Below, in pieces: positions 54,621 to 62,809 of a stretch of 64,000 nt of DNA. The translations under genes and the position numbers were made by a program. This DNA comes from Chitinispirillales bacterium ANBcel5 (GTDB lineage: Bacteria > Fibrobacterota > Chitinivibrionia > Chitinivibrionales > Chitinispirillaceae): positions 62,001 through 126,000 of the forward strand of contig JARUKZ010000008.1 in assembly GCA_029688955.1 (NCBI GenBank), given 5' to 3'. Numbering within the stretch: position 1 is the first letter of the stretch; each line of letters opens with the position of its first letter. The notes under the pieces are model-generated. The model made no database searches and had not been told where the DNA came from. It saw only the letters and a program-made list of their open reading frames with translations.

Positions 54621-55952
54621 CTATTCTGTATTAAACGGTATATATTTTTTTTTACTAGTACTATGTAGTTTTTGAGTATAAAAGCATAACACCAAAAACA
54701 ACACCCAAAATATATTGGTAGAGAAGAATCTATCTTCAGTCATGTTAGCTAAAACAATAAACCACCACAATGCGTGTAAAAAAAACACATCATTATTGGG
54801 CTCCTTAAAAAGTAAAGTTATTATTTTCATATACGTAGTAATAAGTACTGTAACCAATAGTAGTAAACCGATAAAACCAAGTTCTATAAATACACGAATA
54901 AAACCATTATGTGCCTGTCCGGTAAAAGCACGTGGAAAACCATATCTATGTACCATTGAATAGGACAAACTTTCAAGAGAATGTGGGTTGAAAAAACCAT
55001 TGTAACCATACCCAAAGATCCAATTGTGTATGCTTCTGCTATAGTTCACAAGGAAAGACCAGAAAGGTACTCTGCCTGTAAGTGAAAAGTCTCTTTCAAC
55101 TAGTTCAAAAGTATAAGGTATGACATTTGAAATAATTACAAAGAAAATAAGAGGAATCAGAAACGTAATTGCAGGAAAAACCAACAGAACAGTTCTTTTT
55201 TCAAAATTATTAAGGAAAACAGATAAATACTTGCTTATTAACATTATTGCAAGAACAGTAACACTAATTATGATAGAAGTTGCAGAATGTCCTAAAATTA
55301 ACAAGTGTATGTATGCTACGAGGGACAAGTACAATATAATTTTAGTCTTTTTTTCAAATAAATAGTAGTAATTCAATAATAATCCAAATGCCATTAAAGG
55401 ACCAAAAAAATTGGGATGCGAGAAAATACTATTGAATCTTCCATCATCTAAATAAAAATTTCCTCCGTAAATAAAAGCAATATAGCTTGTTAGTGCTATT
55501 CCTAATAATATAAAATTTAAAACTTTTAGGTTTTGCCTCAGAGTTAATAAGGACAATATTGCAATCGTAGTATTTAACAATATAACAAGACTAATACCAC
55601 TAATAAAAGTTCTATTTGCATCATAACTCCATATTGTAGAAGCAACACAGTACAATACCAAGATCTGGTTCATATACAAAAATATTTTGTTTTCCTTTAT
55701 TTTATTTTTGTTTACTATAAAGAAGCAAATATACACCCCTAACAACAATAAAAAGAAAAGATAGTGTCCCATTCTGAAGGCACCAGCTAACGATAAGTTA
55801 TGAATAATAGGAATTGCTATGCTAAAATGAGCTAAATAGTATAAAACAACAAAAACTAGCATTCCTAATTTAAACTGTGGTTTTTTCTTCTCTATAGAAA
55901 AAATCAATGATAGTATCAGCCAAATGGCAGAAAGCGTCAATAGTAAACCCAT
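54621..55952 (-). CDS. O-antigen polymerase/ligase (Wzy/WaaL-like) membrane protein
   Basis: 443 residues with about eleven membrane segments and a periplasmic loop containing NWIFGYGYNGFFNPHSLESL and FTGQAHNGFIRVFIELGFIG, the GxG and H-N-x-x-L pattern seen in Wzy/WaaL proteins. It would polymerise or transfer the repeat unit after flipping. In this context Wzy is more likely than a ligase. Confidence 0.82.
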   Translation of the reverse strand: MGLLLTLSAIWLILSLIFSIEKKKPQFKLGMLVFVVLYYLAHFSIAIPIIHNLSLAGAFRMGHYLFFLLLLGVYICFFIVNKNKIKENKIFLYMNQILVLYCVASTIWSYDANRTFISGISLVILLNTTIAILSLLTLRQNLKVLNFILLGIALTSYIAFIYGGNFYLDDGRFNSIFSHPNFFGPLMAFGLLLNYYYLFEKKTKIILYLSLVAYIHLLILGHSATSIIISVTVLAIMLISKYLSVFLNNFEKRTVLLVFPAITFLIPLIFFVIISNVIPYTFELVERDFSLTGRVPFWSFLVNYSRSIHNWIFGYGYNGFFNPHSLESLSYSMVHRYGFPRAFTGQAHNGFIRVFIELGFIGLLLLVTVLITTYMKIITLLFKEPNNDVFFLHALWWFIVLANMTEDRFFSTNIFWVLFLVLCFYTQKLHSTSKKKYIPFNTE

Positions 55953-56107
55953 TTAATATAGTCTTCCAATAACAAGTTTAGGAAATGCAAAACAATTATT
56001 ACATTTTATAGTTTTAACTTAATATAAATAATGTATAGATTAAATATTTCTTCTCATTTACAATCAGCATCTATTATAACCTAAATATTCGGTCGTTTCT
56101 ACCTAAA

Positions 56108-57592
56108 CTATGTAAATAGTCTTATAATCTGGTTTGTTTCTTTCAGCCCTAAGTTCATTAAGACCTTTTTTATTTCTACCCGCAAAATATCTGCTGGCCC
56201 ATAAATGATAAAAAGTACCATTACAATTGCACCCCACGCTATCTGTACCATTAAAGTAAATAAGCTGTTTATTACGAAGTGGTTTGCTGCTCCTGAGATA
56301 GCTACTAAACCAAACATAATCAGTATTGATGGTGCAGTAGCAATAAAATATTGGTAAAAAATAATTTTTGCTTTTTCCCCAAAAATTTGTTTAGATAAAA
56401 AAACGTATCCTAACCATCTTATACAGTTACAAAGTAAAAAGACCAACAATACAGCATTTATACCGTATGGAACAACAAACCATAGCGCAAGGGTTAATAC
56501 TACAGAATAGGAACTTTGCAGAACAATTTTGGTATTAAGTTTTGCGCCAGCCTCAAATGCAACCCCAAAAATGTGGGAAGAAAAATTAAATAACATCGCA
56601 ATGGAGAGAATTCTTACAGGAGTAATTACAGGAACCCATTCTGAACCAAGAACAGTAAGTACAATCTCTTCCGCCCCTGCACTCATCCCTAAGCATAGTG
56701 GCAAAATAGCAATAATTAAGAGATAGTTAACTTTTAAAAAAGAGTCAGCAAATTCACCGCTTGCAGCATTCTTTCTGCTGAATGCAGGAAAAAGCACACG
56801 GGATAAACTGTGAGACAGGTGGTACAGCGGCAACTCGACAAGTGTGCGGGCACGGTTATAAAAACCAAGTGAAACGCTACCAAGAAAACGTCCAATGAAA
56901 AAGGTGTCTGCTGAAGAACTAATAAATTCCAAAAAACTAATGATCGATACGCGACTACCATACCCAAGTAGTGCACTATAATATTTCCACTTAAAAACCG
57001 GTAGTACGCATAGTTTCGCCAGTATTGAAAAAGCTACGGCATTAATCAATCTTTGTGTTATGGAAGCAATAACCAGCGACCAAACACCCATACCCTGCAG
57101 GGCACAAAACACACCGACAGCACCATAACCTACTATATATGATAACACTTCCACTTGTGAAATAGCTTTAAAACGCATATCACGCCTTAAAAGACCTTCA
57201 GAGGGCATTGCAAAAGCGGTCAAAAGAAAGTTAAGCGACATAACTCGTACAATAGGAACAATTGCATACTCTTTGAAAACTATAGCTGCTAAAGGAGCTG
57301 TTATAAAAAAGATAGATGCCACTAATAAGCCAAGTACACTACTAATGGTAAAAGCAGCTCTTTTTTCTTTGAAACTCAGTTCAGGTTTTTGGACAACAGC
57401 AGAATTAACTCCCATCTGTGCGAAATAATAACCAAATCTAAGCACAACATTAGCCATTGCCACTAAACCAAACGCTTCCGGCCCCAAGAGCCTGGCCATC
57501 ACAGCAGCAAAACCAATATTAGCAAAGGCTTTAATACCTGTCGCCAAATAGCTCCACTTTAAACTATGTATAGTTTTATGTGCAAGATTCAT
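56108..57592 (-). CDS. polysaccharide repeat-unit flippase (Wzx/MOP family)
   Basis: 494 residues with about twelve to fourteen membrane segments. It begins NLAHKTIHSLKWSYLATGIK and MARLLGPEAFGLVAMANVVL, typical of WzxC-like exporters that move lipid-linked repeat units across the inner membrane. It is four bases from the CgeB-like gene. The 155-bp AT-rich gap before the polymerase gene may hold a promoter. Confidence 0.9.
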   Translation of the reverse strand: MNLAHKTIHSLKWSYLATGIKAFANIGFAAVMARLLGPEAFGLVAMANVVLRFGYYFAQMGVNSAVVQKPELSFKEKRAAFTISSVLGLLVASIFFITAPLAAIVFKEYAIVPIVRVMSLNFLLTAFAMPSEGLLRRDMRFKAISQVEVLSYIVGYGAVGVFCALQGMGVWSLVIASITQRLINAVAFSILAKLCVLPVFKWKYYSALLGYGSRVSIISFLEFISSSADTFFIGRFLGSVSLGFYNRARTLVELPLYHLSHSLSRVLFPAFSRKNAASGEFADSFLKVNYLLIIAILPLCLGMSAGAEEIVLTVLGSEWVPVITPVRILSIAMLFNFSSHIFGVAFEAGAKLNTKIVLQSSYSVVLTLALWFVVPYGINAVLLVFLLCNCIRWLGYVFLSKQIFGEKAKIIFYQYFIATAPSILIMFGLVAISGAANHFVINSLFTLMVQIAWGAIVMVLFIIYGPADILRVEIKKVLMNLGLKETNQIIRLFT

Positions 57593-57596
57593 TTTG

Positions 57597-58730
57597 TTAC
57601 TTTACCAGCAATCTTGTCGCGTATTTTATTTCCCTGTTCTTATCTATCTCAGGCAGTAAGTAATCCAAAGATGGTTTAAAACTCTGCTGATTTTTTGTAG
57701 TAACATACTCCTTACATATTTTGAGCATGTTCTTCATTCTTTCATAATTTGTATGCTTTTCAAGTATATAGCCCCTTGTATTTTGAGCTTTTTCTCTCAA
57801 AGCTTCTGGGTCAGTATCAAGTAACTCATCAATTTTTTTCAGAATGTTTTCTTCGGTAACCAAGTACCAGTGCTCATCGTTCCTTAAAATTTTTTCTACT
57901 CCTGGAACATATAAATCAACAAGAGGTACACCACTACCAGCAGCAATAAATGGACGATTAGAGGTATAGTAATCTGCTACGGAGTGTGGAAAACCACCAA
58001 AAATTAATCTACCTCTCTGGCAAGTATCGTACTGCTTATCAAAAGAAATAGGCCCTTGCCAACTCCTCATTCCATTCCAATTATGCCCAAATAACCCAAA
58101 CCTCTTACCATAACGCTTGTCCATTTGTTTTACCATGTTAAATCTTTTTTTAGCGCTATAATAATAATTGCTAACTATATTTCTTACCTTGATTGCACTA
58201 CCTATAAATACCACATCGAAATCATTTCTCGCTTTTACCTGATTCGATGGTTTGAACCTTACCTGACACATTGAGTGTGGCATAAGAATGACATTTTTAG
58301 CACCCCAACCAACCATCTTGTCAGCACACTTTCCCATTTGAGTAGAAAATGTCAAATCTGCCATTCTTGATGCAACTTGAAAACTTTTTGGATAATAGGG
58401 AGGCCTCCAATTACCGGAAAATGGATCCCCGGCACTGGTAACTATTAAAGGTGGTTCTTTCAACCTCCTTAATTCATTTATACAATTTACAGGTGAAGCT
58501 ATACTCTTTCCATGAAAATATTGAAAATAAACGATAGTAATATTTTCTTTTCGGCATACATCAATAACTTTATTGTAAAAAGCGTCCCAACCATGTTCCC
58601 GTGCAAATCCATAAAAGGGAATAACTGAGTAGTGTTCAAGAATACCTTCCTGTTGCATTTTTTGGAAAGCATCATGGTGACCACAATGATCTTTTGTTTC
58701 GGTACCCTGCATCAAGAATAACAATCTCAT
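57597..58730 (-). CDS. CgeB-like glycosyltransferase
   Basis: 377 residues. The GT-B fold is suggested by VVFIGSAIKVRNIVSN near 178, the FGLFGHNWNG segment (about 215), GRLIFGGFPHSVADYYTSNR (about 238-257) and VDLYVPGVEKILRND. This pattern belongs to the CgeB/DUF3880-type glycosyltransferases often found in surface polysaccharide loci. Donor and acceptor cannot be told. Confidence 0.75.
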   Translation of the reverse strand: MRLLFLMQGTETKDHCGHHDAFQKMQQEGILEHYSVIPFYGFAREHGWDAFYNKVIDVCRKENITIVYFQYFHGKSIASPVNCINELRRLKEPPLIVTSAGDPFSGNWRPPYYPKSFQVASRMADLTFSTQMGKCADKMVGWGAKNVILMPHSMCQVRFKPSNQVKARNDFDVVFIGSAIKVRNIVSNYYYSAKKRFNMVKQMDKRYGKRFGLFGHNWNGMRSWQGPISFDKQYDTCQRGRLIFGGFPHSVADYYTSNRPFIAAGSGVPLVDLYVPGVEKILRNDEHWYLVTEENILKKIDELLDTDPEALREKAQNTRGYILEKHTNYERMKNMLKICKEYVTTKNQQSFKPSLDYLLPEIDKNREIKYATRLLVK

Positions 58731-58766
58731 TTCATATCTCCTCAGGTACTTTTTACCTAGTTTGAT

Positions 58767-59546
58767 TTAAACCTGACTGCGAATATAAGCAGCTAAAAAA
58801 CGTGTATTTGTCAGGCAATATCGTTTCCATAACCTTCCAGGCTCTTTACACAACCTGTACAACCACTCCAGCCCTCGTTTCTGCATCCAGGCAGGCGCTT
58901 GTTTCACCGTACCAGCGTGAAAGTCAAATGCCGCTCCCACACAAAGCATGGGCATAGTGATCTTACCTTTCTGTGACGCGGCCCAAAGTTCCTGCTTGGG
59001 GCACCCCAGACCAATAAACAGTATCTTTGCTCCACTACTGTTTATACGCTCCGCGGTCTCCGCGTTCTCCTGATCAGTTAAAGCCCTGAATGGTGGAGAT
59101 TCCATTCCGGAGATAATAAGCATAGGGTACTTTTCCAATAAGTTGTTCTTAAGCTTCTGGAGAACAGGTTCAGTAGAACCGTAAAAATAGACCGGTATGT
59201 TTTCCTCTTCAGCCCTTTTAAGCAGACGCAGGGTAAGTGTAGGCCCATAGACCCGGTCCTTTAACCGGGCTTTGTGCATTTTATTTAACGCCCAGCGTAC
59301 CGGTTGGCCATCGGGACACACCATATCAAATTTCTTTTTTATGGCTTCATCAAATCGTGGATCTTCAACCGCGGTCATAAGACCATGTACCGGCATAAAA
59401 TCGATACACGCAGAAACAGAAGCGATAGCAGCATCTATAATGCAATCGGTGGCTTCTTTATAAGAGGTAGGGGTAACCGGTATCCCAAACACCTCTTTTC
59501 TTGCCGGCCATACAGGTGTGACCTGATATGTTTGTTCCATGTTCAT
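58767..59546 (-). CDS. WecG/TagA/CpsF family glycosyltransferase (GT26)
   Basis: 259 residues. VFGIPVTPTSYKEATDCIID, DMVCPDGQPVRWALNKMHKA (about 88-107), LFIGLGCPKQELWAASQKGK (about 175-194) and GVGAAFDFHAGTVKQAPAWM (corresponding CVGAAFDFHAGT at about 202) are family hallmarks. These enzymes add an early sugar (often ManNAc- or Glc-type) to the lipid carrier. It is 11 bp after the autokinase gene. Confidence 0.93.
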   Translation of the reverse strand: MNMEQTYQVTPVWPARKEVFGIPVTPTSYKEATDCIIDAAIASVSACIDFMPVHGLMTAVEDPRFDEAIKKKFDMVCPDGQPVRWALNKMHKARLKDRVYGPTLTLRLLKRAEEENIPVYFYGSTEPVLQKLKNNLLEKYPMLIISGMESPPFRALTDQENAETAERINSSGAKILFIGLGCPKQELWAASQKGKITMPMLCVGAAFDFHAGTVKQAPAWMQKRGLEWLYRLCKEPGRLWKRYCLTNTRFLAAYIRSQV

Positions 59547-59557
59547 AATTTCCCTTT

Positions 59558-61426
59558 TCAGGCTTTTTTACTGTAACTATAGTACCCGTATTTGAAACCC
59601 GCGTTTTTGTTAACCTTATTAATAATTACACCGAGTACCGGCAGATTCTTATCACTGAGCATTTCCTGCATATGGCGTAGTCCTCTCCGTGATGTTCCTG
59701 CATAGTCGGCAACGAGTACCACTCCTTTCATACCCTGTGCAAGATAGAGCGTTTCTGCCACCATGGTGATTGGTGGAGTATCAAAGAGTACCACATCATA
59801 GGTTTCTTTCAGTTCCTCAATAAAGTAGAGCATCTTTGGTGACGCGATAAGTTCCGCCGGGTTTGGCGGCACCCGTACACTGGGGAAAATAGTCAAATTT
59901 GATGCATACTCTGGTGTCCATGCGATCTCATCCAAATCTGCTTCACCTATAAGGTAATCACTTATTCCCTTTTTAAACCGGGTAGAGAATATCTTGTCCA
60001 GTGCAGGCCTTCGCAGATCCAAACTAACCAGTGCTGTTTTCTTGCCCATATCCGCAATAAAATAGGCCAGATTTGCGGTTAACGTTGTTTTCCCTTCACC
60101 TGGCTGGGCACTGGAGATCATAATAGATGAATTTTCTTCTGTCAGGACATTTTTAAACTTCAGGTTTGTGTACACCAATCGTAGCGCTTCAGCAGAGAGA
60201 GAGTGAGGCTCATCTTTCATAAAGATATTCACCTTTTTTCCAATATAGGGCACCGCTCCCAGCGAATTGGTCTGGAGGATCTTTTTTATCTCTCCTATAT
60301 TGTAGGGTTTATCCTTTACATACTCATAAAAGAAGGATAGTCCAATACCAAAGAACAATCCTGCCAGCGCGGCAGCAGCAACCCCCCGCTTCTTTTGCGG
60401 TAGAACGGGATTCTCGCCGGGCACCGCAGGCTCAATCAGTTTAATACTTGCCACCTGCGCGGCTTCACGTATCTTATACTCCTCAAATTGTGATAAAAGA
60501 TTGGTATAGATCTCATTCATTATACGCTCATTGCGTATTAGTCGCGCAAGCTGTATCTCCAGAGGGGGAAGGTCTTTCATGCTTTGATGCTGGCGGTTAA
60601 GTTGTGCGTTTATTGCTCTTAACCGGGCAGTTAAGCTTGTCTCATTTATATTTATCTGCTCTCTTGTGTTTGCAAATGATGTGTAGTGTGGGGCAGCCTG
60701 AGAACCGACAGCCGAGAGTCGCTTTTCCACTTCTTCCCTTTGCGCTTCCAGTCCCCTGAGCTCAGATTCGAGGCGTATGCGCTCTGCTTCAAGCTCAGCC
60801 ATCGCGCTCACCCGTATACTGGTCTCCTGGTCAAGAGCCACAGTATGGGATCCTGTTTTAAACTCCATCAGGGCATTTTCAGCCTCTTCAACCTTCTCTT
60901 TTTGTACTATAAGCTGCGATTCGATAAACTCCTTCGCGGAACGAACATTCTCCTGGTTTAGATGCTGGCTCTGCTCAGAGAAGACTTCCGCCAAAGTGTT
61001 TGCGTAAAGCGCGGCCCGTTGGGGATCGGTATCCCTGGCGCTGATTTTTACGATGTTTGTCTGGCGTATATGCTCGAAACTAAATTTTCCTAAAAAGGAG
61101 CTATAGGCAGCCAGCTTCCCCTCTTCGTCCCGTACATCACAGCGCCTTATTACCTCTTCTATTATAGGTCTGGTTTTGATGATCTCAATCTGAGTGAGGA
61201 TAGGATCGGATCTACCAATGCTTTGCATCATTATGTTTTCGAGGCCCATATCACCAAATCCGCCTCCTCCGGCTCTGTCTTCAACCAACAGAATTTTGCA
61301 CTGTGATTCGTAGACGGGATCCGCAAGCAGGACGTAGGTCGCCGCGGCAGCGACGATAACAAAGAACGAGGCCGCTATAACCCATTTACGACGTACGATA
61401 ACATTCCAGTAATCGATAAATTCCAT
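59558..61426 (-). CDS. polysaccharide co-polymerase with tyrosine autokinase (Wzc-like)
   Basis: 622 residues. Two membrane segments (about 15-32 and 345-362) bound a periplasmic chain-length domain (Wzz/GNVR, long coiled coils at about 160-310). The C-terminal BY-kinase has Walker A SSAQPGEGKTTLTANLA (about 445), Walker A' LVSLDLRRPALDKIF (about 474) and Walker B VVLFDTPPITMVAET (about 557). The tail has only a few Tyr (FKYGYYSYSKKA), a short cluster compared with E. coli Wzc. It controls chain length and export together with the SLBB protein. AAAGGA precedes ATG 61426, and a heptamer repeat sits just beyond it. Confidence 0.92.
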   Translation of the reverse strand: MEFIDYWNVIVRRKWVIAASFFVIVAAAATYVLLADPVYESQCKILLVEDRAGGGGFGDMGLENIMMQSIGRSDPILTQIEIIKTRPIIEEVIRRCDVRDEEGKLAAYSSFLGKFSFEHIRQTNIVKISARDTDPQRAALYANTLAEVFSEQSQHLNQENVRSAKEFIESQLIVQKEKVEEAENALMEFKTGSHTVALDQETSIRVSAMAELEAERIRLESELRGLEAQREEVEKRLSAVGSQAAPHYTSFANTREQININETSLTARLRAINAQLNRQHQSMKDLPPLEIQLARLIRNERIMNEIYTNLLSQFEEYKIREAAQVASIKLIEPAVPGENPVLPQKKRGVAAAALAGLFFGIGLSFFYEYVKDKPYNIGEIKKILQTNSLGAVPYIGKKVNIFMKDEPHSLSAEALRLVYTNLKFKNVLTEENSSIMISSAQPGEGKTTLTANLAYFIADMGKKTALVSLDLRRPALDKIFSTRFKKGISDYLIGEADLDEIAWTPEYASNLTIFPSVRVPPNPAELIASPKMLYFIEELKETYDVVLFDTPPITMVAETLYLAQGMKGVVLVADYAGTSRRGLRHMQEMLSDKNLPVLGVIINKVNKNAGFKYGYYSYSKKA

Positions 61427-61442
61427 GTGTGTTTCCTTTTAC

Positions 61443-61470
61443 GCTTTGAGCTTTGAGCTTTGAGCTGTGA
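61443..61470. repeat. heptamer tandem repeat in the autokinase leader
   Basis: GCTTTGA occurs three times (61443-61463), followed by GCTGTGA (61464-61470). On the minus strand this puts the repeat 17-44 bases upstream of the autokinase start, next to the ribosome site, where a copy-number change would alter leader length. Confidence 0.85.
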
Positions 61471-61719
61471 GCAGGAATTATGAAAGAGGCATCTGATTCC
61501 TAACTCGTTTTCTATTGACGTGTTCTTAATTCTTGTTCCTGTTTACGTTTTTTGTTTCCTAACTTCCCATTCAGTTAGGCAGTCGGTGAACAGCCTGTTA
61601 GTACTGTTCATTTTTTTTAAGATTTGAACTAGCTCGCCGCCCAGGGCGGCGGCTCGAAGGGCCTTCGGCGACCCACTTTCTTTCCAAGGCCAAAGAAAGT
61701 AGGCAAAGAACGCCTTAGA

Positions 61720-61836
61720 GCCCCACACTGGCTCTCTTATTCGCACTTTCGCCGGGGAGGGCCAAAACTCGCGGACTCAGACAATTGGCCCCGGGAAAAA
61801 GACCGGCGAAAGCACTCATGAGCCAGTGATTGGGGC
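61720..61836. repeat. 117-bp imperfect inverted repeat (cruciform)
   Basis: Left arm: GCCCCACACTGGCTC, ACTTTCGCCGG, GGGCCAA (61720 to about 61764). Right arm: TTGGCCC, CCGGCGAAAG, GAGCCAGTGATTGGGGC (about 61785 to 61836). The three blocks pair in register with small internal mismatches and a 20-base loop. Confidence 0.8.
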
Positions 61837-62049
61837 GGATTTGCATCCCCAAATTTCCCCTTAGGGCTCACTGCCGTTCGCCCAACCAATGCTACCTGTT
61901 TCCGAATAACTGGAATCCCCGCCTCCTCTTAAATAATGCGTATAGGAGATAACGTTATAGCACCTGTATATATACCTTGTCGTTTCAGGACAGCTTTTAT
62001 TCCTGCGTAGTTCTCTGTCTTCTGTTCCCTAGTTCCGGAGCGCGGCGAT

Positions 62050-62738
62050 ATGCGGTGCGTTTACATCGACCCAGACGATTCCGGGAGCGCAACGACAAGC
62101 GGCGCGCCTACATCTACCGAGACGATTCCGGGAGCGCAACGACAAGCGGTGCGCCTACATCTACCGAGACGTCAGTACTGGTACCGAGACGCGGCGACCA
62201 GCGGCGCGTCTACATCGACCCAGACGATTCCGGGAGCGCAACGACAAGCGGCGCGCCTACATCTACCGAGACGTCAGTACTGGTACCGAGACGCGGCGAC
62301 CAGCGGCGCGTCTACATCGACCCAGACGATTCCGGGAGCGCAACGACAAGCGGTGCGCCTACATCTACCGAGACGATTCCGGGAGCGCAACGACAAGCGG
62401 CGCGCCTACATCTACCGAGACGTCAGTACTGGTACCGAGACGCGGCGACCAGCGGTGCGCCTACAATCTACCGAGACGTCAGTACTGGTACCGAGACGCG
62501 GCGACCAGCGGCGCGTCTACATCGACCCAGACGATTCCGGGAGCGCAACGACAAGCGGTGCGCCTACAATCTACCGAGACGTCAGTACTGGTACCGAGAC
62601 GCGGCGACCAGCGGCGCGTCTACATCGACCCAGACGATTCCGGGAGCGCAACGACAAGCGGTGCGCCTACATCTACCGAGACGTCAGTACTGGTACCGCG
62701 ACGACCAGCGGCGCGTCTCGGCTCCGCTCGACGAACTG
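62050..62738. repeat. two-type minisatellite, seven P and six Q units
   Basis: Unit P (47-48 bp) begins GACGATTCCGGGAGCGCAAC; unit Q (55-56 bp) begins GACGTCAGTACTGGTACCGA. Both end in a shared GCG(G/T)GCG..CTACATC tail. Order from 62074: P P Q P Q P P Q Q P Q P Q, the last Q truncated. Each P or Q copy is nearly identical to its own kind. Q contains adjacent AGTACT and GGTACC palindromes. At the right end (62716-62738) the array runs into a diverged CTCGGCTACGCTCG-type element. Unit lengths are not multiples of three, so open frames across it are unlikely to be genes. Confidence 0.95.
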
Positions 62739-62809
62739 TACCTTACTTACTACTTAGTACCACGTTTCTTACAATTAGTAATTGGTAATTGGTCATTAGT
62801 AATTACCAA

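Larger units (their letters stand above)
61427..62049. other. gene-free region upstream of the autokinase with palindromes
   Basis: No credible gene. It holds the heptamer repeat, a perfect GCCGCCC-A-GGGCGGC palindrome (61636-61650), a large imperfect cruciform (61720-61836) and an AAGGCCAAAGAAAGTA motif (61686-61701) shared with 35792-35807. It should contain the autokinase promoter. Confidence 0.55.

Noticed and set aside
61543..61746. Minus-strand 67-residue open frame
   Set aside because: It lies within palindromic repeat DNA whose pieces recur at 35.8 kb; no ribosome site.
62050..62738. CRISPR interpretation of the P/Q array
   Set aside because: The units are two nearly constant types with no unique spacers, no leader and no cas genes.
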